This document shows, in pieces, positions 57,350-64,000 of a stretch of 64,000 nucleotides of DNA. The notes under the pieces are model-generated. The model had not been told where the DNA came from. It saw only the letters and a program-made list of their open reading frames with translations, and searched no databases. Both the position numbers and the translations under genes were made by a program. The DNA comes from Gnetum montanum (Eukaryota; Streptophyta; Gnetopsida; Gnetales; Gnetaceae). Location of the stretch: the NCBI GenBank assembly GCA_015680685.1, contig MNCI01034769.1, positions 1,375,948 to 1,439,947 of the forward strand. The letters run 5' to 3'. Each line of letters opens with the position of its first letter. Positions within the stretch are counted from its first letter, which is position 1.

Positions 57350-58165
57350 TAGCTGTAGAAAAGATTGAATCTAAAGCTTGAGCAAGTTGTTAAAGATGAA
57401 GTTGAAAAACTTCTTAATGTAGGATTCATCTATCCTATAGTAGACAATGAGTGAGTAAGCCCACTCATTATTGTATTAAAAAATAAGAAAAATAAAGAAT
57501 TTGTATAGATTTCAGGTTGTTGAACATGGTTACATTGAAAGATCATTCTCAATTTCCATTTATGAACTAGGTACTAGATATAATTGGAAATAATTACTAC
57601 AATTTTCTAGATGGTTATAGTGGCTATAACCAAATTCAAATTACACTAGAATACCAGGCCAAAGCAACTTTCACAAATCCATAAGGGACTTTTGCATATC
57701 AAAAGATCTTCTTTGGCCTTTGTAATACTCTTGCAACCTTCCAATGCTTGGTACTGAGCATTTTTTAGTAGAAAGTTGGTAGTGATGTGGAAGTCTTCAT
57801 GGATGACTTCTCCACCTATGATATTGACTTTGAACAAGCATTGGACTATCTTGAGTAGGTGTTAAAACAATGTTTGGAGAAAACCTAATGCTCAACTGGT
57901 AGAAAAATCACTTGATGGTTCAAGATGACATCATCTTGGGGCATGGATTTTAGGAAAGAGGATTGAAATGGACCTTGAAAACATAAGGATCATCCAAGGA
58001 ATAACCAAGTAACCTCGAATTATAAAAGATGTAAGGTCATTTCTTGGCCATACTAGTTACTACAGACACTTCATAGAAAATTTTTCTAACATTTCCAAAC
58101 TATTGGTATAACTCACAAAGAAAGATGTAGTCTTTAAATGGACCAAGGAATGTGCACAATCATTC
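57350..58165 (+). pseudogene. pol: Reverse transcriptase pseudogene of element E
   Basis: The plus strand gives LKLEQVVKDEVEKLLNVGFI, then SPLIIVLKN (about 57460), a finger and palm region in mixed frames (57600-57760), and a decayed active-site segment in which the codons for VFMDDFS are still visible (57790-57812). The thumb follows with AWILGKRIEMDLENIRIIQG and VRSFLGHTSYYRHFIENFSN, then KDVVFKWTKECAQSF. Frameshifts are frequent. It is cut at about 58165 before RNase H. Confidence 0.82.
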
Positions 58166-58199
58166 TAATACATAAATTGGAGTGACCTACCTTATGCAA

Positions 58200-60200
58200 G
58201 GGTTTCATATGTTCATGACCACCCTGATGATACTCAAAGACTACATTCACCTAAGACAGAGAACCCTAGATGAGATGAAGTAATTCTTTGACTAGGGGAG
58301 GCTTCAAGGCCTAAGGCCTCCTCAAACTTGGAAATGATAAATCAAAGGACTATGGGAAACACCATAGAAGCCATGGCAATCCTCCCAGTTCCTCATCTTC
58401 CTCTTCCTTTTCAATGTCTAGTTCTAACAAAGATGAAGTAGGTATAAATACCAAGCTTATCATTTGTGTCAAAATAAAAATAAAAATAAAAATTTAACCC
58501 ATGGGAAAAAGCAAAGATGTCAAAATGAACATAGATAAAATCATCACAATTAAATGAATAGCAATAGAAATTTTCATCACAACATGTCTGATGATGATGA
58601 TTGTTGGCCATTAAGAGCCTAATGAAAATCACAAAGGTAGTTAAGATACCCCACAAGCATCACAAAGAAATTCACCTACCTAGGTTTAATATGAATAATA
58701 TCCCTAGATTTGTGGGAGGCTATGATTCAAATCCACAACATCATTTACAAGTCTTCCATGATGCCTATGTCTCATACAACATTGAAAGTAAGTGGAGAAA
58801 ACTTAAGATCTTTCCTAGGACACTAATCAATAGAGCCAAAGTGTGGTATAGATCATTGAAACCAAATTCAATATAACAGTGGTCCACATTGCTAGGAATT
58901 TTCAACAAGAAATACCAAACCTATGCAAGGGTGTCCAATCTGAGGAGACAGATCCAAGGATGGAGACAAAAATACATGAACCCTTGGACATGGCCTTAGA
59001 TAGATATTATTCTCTACTGAATAGATGCCCATGCCATGGTTTCTTTGAGGAAAAGCCACTCTTCCACATCATAGATGGGCTTTGTAATGAAATTAGGGAG
59101 ACCCTTGGGATGTATGCTCTAGGTCAATTCTATGAGCTACAAACCTATCAGATTCGAGAGTTAATCGAGCATGTGACAAAAGAAGAAGGAGAGCTATGTA
59201 AATGAGAGAATGTTGAGAAATATCATATGGATCCAACTCTTTAAAATAAAAAGGTCCACATCTATGATAAGGAGAAAGAGGCATCTCTCAAGAAGGTGAT
59301 TCCACAACAAACCTTGTCGATATAGAAGTCTATCGATGAACTTGAAGCAAAGTTTGATATGATGTTAGAGTGGATAAATGAAAAAGTTACAACTTTCATA
59401 GAAACTGTAGAGGAGAAGGTAACAAAAAATGAATTAGGCAATCACAACAAATAGAGGAAGAAGAACCAAGAAACAGCTAGGAACACTTATCGGTAAATAG
59501 GGAACATTGTTGAAGAAAGCAAGACTATAGACTCAACCATAGATGAAGATGATAGATGTGACATTTGCATATATGACCACTTGAAGGGCCATTGACCAGC
59601 CATGTCACATCATTTTCATTAAATCCAAAATTCATAAAAAAGCATATGCTCAGAAAATTTCCTTTTCCACACAATAATTGTAAACAGTTCCACAACCAAT
59701 CGTACTATCCTAGGAAGACTTATTACCAGCCTCAACACTATCATCAACCATAGTGGATAAAAAAATATTCATGGGGGAAGCCATCACCAAACTAGTCCTA
59801 CCCTTACTACCAACCAAAACCATATGGATATTATGTTCAACACCCTATTTCCCCAACTAGTTCTACATCCTCTACTTCAAATCACTACTATTACTCTCTT
59901 GAGTACCATCAATACATGACATCTCCTAAATGATCACCACTATGCACCTCTTACCCTTCATCCTATCCTCAATATTCTCTTGCTTCACCTCATCATATGC
60001 CATAGCTAATAACACAGGAAGGTTCAACATCACAACATCAACAAAAAAATGCCACTTGTGCTATGAATGTATATAGACATGATAATGTCAGTAGGTTCCC
60101 ACTACAAACTTAGAAATATCCCTTCTTTAGGATGCCTTTCATGTGTAAGTGCAACACTCATGGACCTACTACATCATTTAAACTAGCACAAGGCCAACCA
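58200..60200 (+). pseudogene. gag: gag pseudogene of element F
   Basis: A second gag of the A/B/C/E family, joined to truncated element E. It reads LPRFNMNNIPRFVGGYDSNP, HHLQVFHDAYVSYNIESKW and AKVWYRSLKPNSI (58601-58876). After a frame change follow LDMALDRYYSLLNRCPCHGF, IIDGLCNEIRETLGMYALGQ and IRELIEHVTKEEGELCK (58879-59205). At about 59555 the zinc-knuckle remnant is CDICIYDHLKGH, with the last Cys lost. The Gln/Tyr/Pro-rich tail runs to about 60000. This is the best preserved Gag core in the window and shows the family consensus well. Confidence 0.82.
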
Positions 60201-60590
60201 AGGGTAACACCTTCCATTTCATAACCAACGTCCTCTGATCCTATGCAAGGGCCACCATCCATTGTTACTCCATCACCCACTAGAAGCAATGAATCTAGCA
60301 TTGTGGATAGACCAAAAAATCCATGCATACTGAATCATGATCAAGGGTGCAATCATGGGTCATCCATCCACATTGTTGACACAACTTATACTCTAATCAA
60401 TTGTACATTTACCAACCAAGTGTATGAACAACAACTTTCCTATGCAGTTGCTAGTAAACCAAGAGACACTCAATGGCTCAAAAATGAAAGGCTAACACTA
60501 TTTTATACATGCATGGAGCCTGCCTATCCACTTATTAATTCTTGCCATAGTCAAATGCTTAGTTGTGAGGGAAACAACCCATTCTAACCT
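60201..60590 (+). other. Open reading stretch downstream of F gag, unrecognised
   Basis: A 114-codon open stretch (60243-60587) begins MQGPPSIVTPSPTRSNESSI and contains DTTYTLINCTFTNQVYEQQL. I recognise no domain. It is probably the end of the gag/linker region of element F read in another frame, or unrelated sequence. The protease and polymerase of F are not found after it. Confidence 0.3.
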
Positions 60591-62500
60591 TCAGAATTAA
60601 TAGGAATTTTTCATATTTTTGTTTTGTAATTTTTTATCATGTATCATTTTTTTATTTCTTGATACAAATTTTCCTATCCTTTGCAACTTTTTCCACATTT
60701 TGTTTTCAATTTATTTGTTATTAATCTCACTTGTGAATAAAATGATCATGTAGCCCATTAAGATGAGGTTTTCTCTATGTTGTCAAGTCATGAGGGTTTG
60801 ATTATTTAGATAGTGCACCCACATCATGCATCCATCCATTCAATTAATAAGAGGTTCTTACCCTAGTCATAATGATATTCTAATTCATCATCAAACTAAA
60901 AATAAATTCATAATCATTGTGCTTGGATAGAAAAGTGAAGAACCAAGGGGAAATGTGAAGGGTGTGAGATTAAGGGGATTTGTGGATTTTCTTTGACTAC
61001 TTTTGTATGTTCTATTATGTTTCTTCAATTGTAATTTTATCCTTGTAGGACACTCAATAAATTTTAGAGGGTCCCACTAGAAAGACATGCTACCCATGCT
61101 TGAAGGATGGTGGCTTCTCAGAATTCCCATAAAAAAAATAATGTGTTGTGAATAAACTCCTTCCTTGGACAAAATGCTAAGTAATGTTACTCCTTGCAAC
61201 TATGGTAGTCTTATGGTTGTCAAACAAAGTGATGAAACAATGTGCTATCACTGGCATGTGGTTTGAATTTGGTTTGAATCTTGGGTAGAAGGGCTAATAA
61301 TTATTTAACCATTAATAAGACACCAGGATTCATTATGCCTATGGTAAGGCACCTCATGTTCTAATTCTGCAATCCCTTCTAAAATTCATCACATCTCACT
61401 ATCTGTATGAACTTAACTTATGGTTTTGTGTAACATAGAGTTACTTTCTCAAATCGGTGGTTATAACATGTGTGTTTTGTTTCATAAGTATCCATTGCAT
61501 TCAACCCCTTTAGTGCCTATGGACATTTTTAGGTGTGGTTATACAAGGGAATTATTGGCTAAAGCCTTCTTTGGGGAGGATCCACTTGTATTTATTGTAA
61601 CATGTACTTTTTTGACACAACCACATCATTTTTAACCTTCCAAGTGCACAAATGTTAAATTTAATGCTTTCCCTTATCATATAATTGATCTATTCCACAC
61701 CATAGGTCTAATGCCTCTTTTCTTACATCTTCCAAAGCTTTTAATGTCGATGACTCCATCTTCTAACACTTCTAGTGCCTAAATATGATTTCTTACTTAT
61801 CCTAGAACTATGGACTTAACCTAAAACATTCCAACCAATCCTAGAGCTTCATTTTCCATGTTAAGTACCCTCATTAAATGCAAATTTAAGTACCCTCATA
61901 TCAACTACCTGATATTGGGTCAGCGTCGATGTTGGCTACATGATATTGAGTATGTGATATTGGGTCCATAAAAACTATATATATGACTTTTGGAATGTCC
62001 TAAAATCCTTTCTCATCATTTGCAACTAGGGGAGTTTTTAAACTTTTCTCTCGCAACTAAGAGCTCTACGCAATCAAATTCCACTTATGATATTTTGTAC
62101 CATCCTGCTTTGATTTTTATATCATTTGAACCTATTTGAACCTAGAGTGTTCAATTTAGTTAGGGAAGGGGGTTTGTGTGAAAAACTTATGCCAATTTTT
62201 GAAATTTTGCTATCACCCGAAAGGTATTACAAGGGTAATAATGTTAAATCATTAGGTATTTTAATGAAAAATCAATTGTATTAATGCCAGAAACTTTAAT
62301 TTTTTTCACCCAAGGAACCATAACCATCATGATAAGTCATACATAAGGAAAAAGAAACTACTTGTGAAGAGTCATAAAAGAAGATTAATACTTTTTAGGC
62401 ATTCTTTTGAAATTTCTCTAACTCTGCAATCATATGAGCTAAAGAACTTAATAAAAATATGGTCATGAGGGGTATAAACCTATTAATGATAAATAAAGAA
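60591..62500. other. AT-rich stretch, possible LTR or leader of a further element
   Basis: No gene is recognised. At 61905-61970 the motif TGATATTGRGTC is repeated three times, and TATATATATGAC (about 61976) resembles an LTR promoter about 550 bases upstream of the reading frame at 62535. I could not find LTR ends or a primer-binding site. Confidence 0.3.
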
Positions 62501-62534
62501 TACCTTAGTAACATCATACCCTTAATTGATTATA

Positions 62535-63655
62535 GATGGTCCCAAAAAGAGGAGAACAGGAAGGACCTTTGTAAGGAGCAAGTAAACACCTGAGGGGTGG
62601 CAGAGGCTAACAAGGAAAGCAAGCCAAACATGAGGAACAAAAGGCCCAATCATTTAGCATTCATTAAGAGGCTCTTGCTACAGGGAAATTAATCTAATGA
62701 GAGGCCACAGAACCACAAGCTCTAGTTTAAGGATAATTCCTCACATTGTTCCTAGAATGCCTTGAAGCTATTTAGGAGAAATCCACATTGTTCCTAAAAT
62801 GAACTTTGGTCCATTCATGGAATTTTCCCTTGAGGCCATTACAACTCAACTTCATGCATTACCTCTATGGTCCACCCTTTCCAAAAGTAGGGAATGGTAC
62901 CTTGGCTAGATGTACCAATTTTGGCACAAGGCACCATAATCAACATTAGTAGAGTTTCTATTTCTTTTTCTATTGAGGCAATCATAGAGGCCCTAAACCT
63001 ACCAAATGTGGGGGCCAAATTGACACATCTATCCACAAAGGTCAAATCCAAAAACTAGAAAGCTGCGGCTAAAGTAGGCTTACAACAAAGATGATAAAAT
63101 ATACAACGAGTTGACTCTAGAAGAGAGGACATATTTCAAAATTGACATGTACCATCTCTTCCCAACTAAAGGGCTTAGTAGAATATCAACTTATGCAACA
63201 CGGGAGAGTTCAATATTAATGGGAAAATTTAATGTTAGTCTTCCCCAATTATACTTCATGAAAATCCAAAGGCAGTTCAAGGAAAAGAAGGCAAGGAAGC
63301 TGACACTTTCATTCCCTTAGCTGATCAAGAAGCTATGCAAGTGTGTCAAGATCCTAGGATACACCAATGATGTTCCCAGGAGGCCTCAGAATGCTTCCTT
63401 CACTAAATTACTTAAACCTACAACACCAAGGAAATACCTTGGTGAGGAATAAGAACCAGAGAAGGAAGCAGAACTAAAAAAAGAAATAGAAGAAGAGCTA
63501 GAGCAATGACAAGAGCCACAAGTCCCATTGCGAGCACCACAAGATTATAGGCCTATAATGAGCCATTTGCAAAAAATAGCTGAAACACTCAGTTGGAGAA
63601 GTAAAGATGAATCAAACCTCTTTAGAGTCATCAATGATGTTGTGTAGCCCATAGT
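62535..63655 (+). pseudogene. Retroelement-type reading frame (possible Tat/Ogre-like ORF1)
   Basis: The apparent start is MVPKRGEQEG (62535). Reading across frames gives VSISFSIEAIIEALNLPNVG (about 62950), ELTLEERTYFKIDMYHLFPT, then GLSRISTYATRESSILMGKF (63111-63320) and LTLSFP.LIKKLCKCVKILG, followed by an acidic Glu/Lys-rich tail (about 63440-63510). The order R-x-(S)-x-F-S-x-E-A-I..L-x-L-P..L..L.LPT..S.I....LI.......FP.LI..LC resembles the domain labelled putative plant transposon protein, known from ORFs of Tat/Ogre-type gypsy elements. It contains frameshifts. The assignment rests on pattern memory and should be treated as tentative. Confidence 0.4.
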
Positions 63656-64000
63656 TTCTGTTGATCCATTGAGGCAGATTTCGTTACAATCAAGAGAAGA
63701 ATCCCAATGGTCATGAAAAATCTTTGATTATGTTGCATCTTTTCAAGTGATACTTGAAATAGGAGAATGTGCCACTATGGTGGTCATGTAGCATGAAGAT
63801 GTGATGGGCATAGTAGAGGTGATAACAGATCACATCCAAAAATCTTTCAATGTGCCTATTATGTCCCCAATGGACTCGACTAGGACCAGAGATGTGCAAA
63901 TCCTGTTCAAGACTTCAATGACTCCTACAACCCATGAGGATGTTCTTGATAGATTTCTACAAACATGACAAGTAATGATAACCCTTTTTGACATCCCTAG
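63656..64000. other. Window end, unassigned
   Basis: This probably continues the element that starts near 62535. Short open stretches only; no motif is recognised. Confidence 0.3.

Larger units (their letters stand above)
53782..58165 (+). mobile_element. Element E, truncated Ty3/gypsy retrotransposon
   Basis: A 5' LTR, primer-binding site, gag, protease and reverse transcriptase follow in order on the plus strand. The element stops inside the RNase H connection (about 58165, after KDVVFKWTKECAQSF), and gag of a second element begins. No integrase or 3' LTR is found in the window. It belongs to the same family as elements A, B and C. Confidence 0.85.

Overview
The window is a piece of nuclear DNA from a land plant with a large, repeat-rich genome. 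It is AT-rich and depleted in CpG, and it is filled with decayed Ty3/gypsy LTR retrotransposons, two L1-type LINE copies, one further LINE fragment and tRNA-like short repeats. The primer-binding sites resemble the 3' end of plant tRNA-Asp, as in Athila/Tat-type elements. A gymnosperm would fit this degree of repeat decay, but nothing here proves it. I recognise no intact host protein gene, rRNA, tRNA or CRISPR array, and every retroelement reading frame is interrupted.

Layout. 1-1925: 5' part of gypsy element A (minus strand). It lies inside the LTR of an older element C' (1931-2470), which abuts a plus-strand LTR (H', 2471-3252) and a minus-strand LTR (I', 3253-3810). 3811-10239: AT-rich DNA with tandem repeats and a SINE-like copy. 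10240-18518: element B, a complete LTR element with a near-perfect 5-bp target duplication. 18519-21390: repeat DNA with SINE-like units and a gypsy gag relic. 21391-23885: mostly unique, including a CpG-retaining stretch at about 21780-22740. 23886-35186: a three-level nest, element C (24371-33797, full length) inside solo LTR H inside solo LTR I. 35187-37107: copy of the 3811-6231 DNA. About 37120-38958: 5'-truncated LINE G1. 38961-47317: copy of 19069-21390 carrying an expanded 112-bp array and LINE G2. 47318-53781: decayed gypsy gag tail, unassigned AT-rich DNA and a LINE reverse-transcriptase fragment. 53782-58165: element E (plus strand). 58200-60200: gag of a second related element F. 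62500-63700: a further retroelement-type reading frame.

The most informative structure is a collinear tandem segmental duplication. Block X then block Y occur in the same order twice (1931-6231 then 19069-21390; about 33254-37107 then 38961-47317). The unit junction is inferred at 21390/21391. The second unit lacks about 4.4 kb of host sequence between X and Y, and LINE G1 sits exactly at that gap. The nested elements and the paralogous empty sites give a relative order of events: LTR I, then LTR H, then element C, then the tandem duplication. After the duplication came element A into C', LINE G2 into Y2, and growth of the 112-bp array. G1 with its deletion also follows the duplication; element B cannot be ordered.

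I did not find a convincing new functional system. The items most worth checking are the LINE-associated deletion, the divergent LTR promoter pair present in both duplicate units, the SINE-like tandem array, and the CpG-retaining low-copy island.
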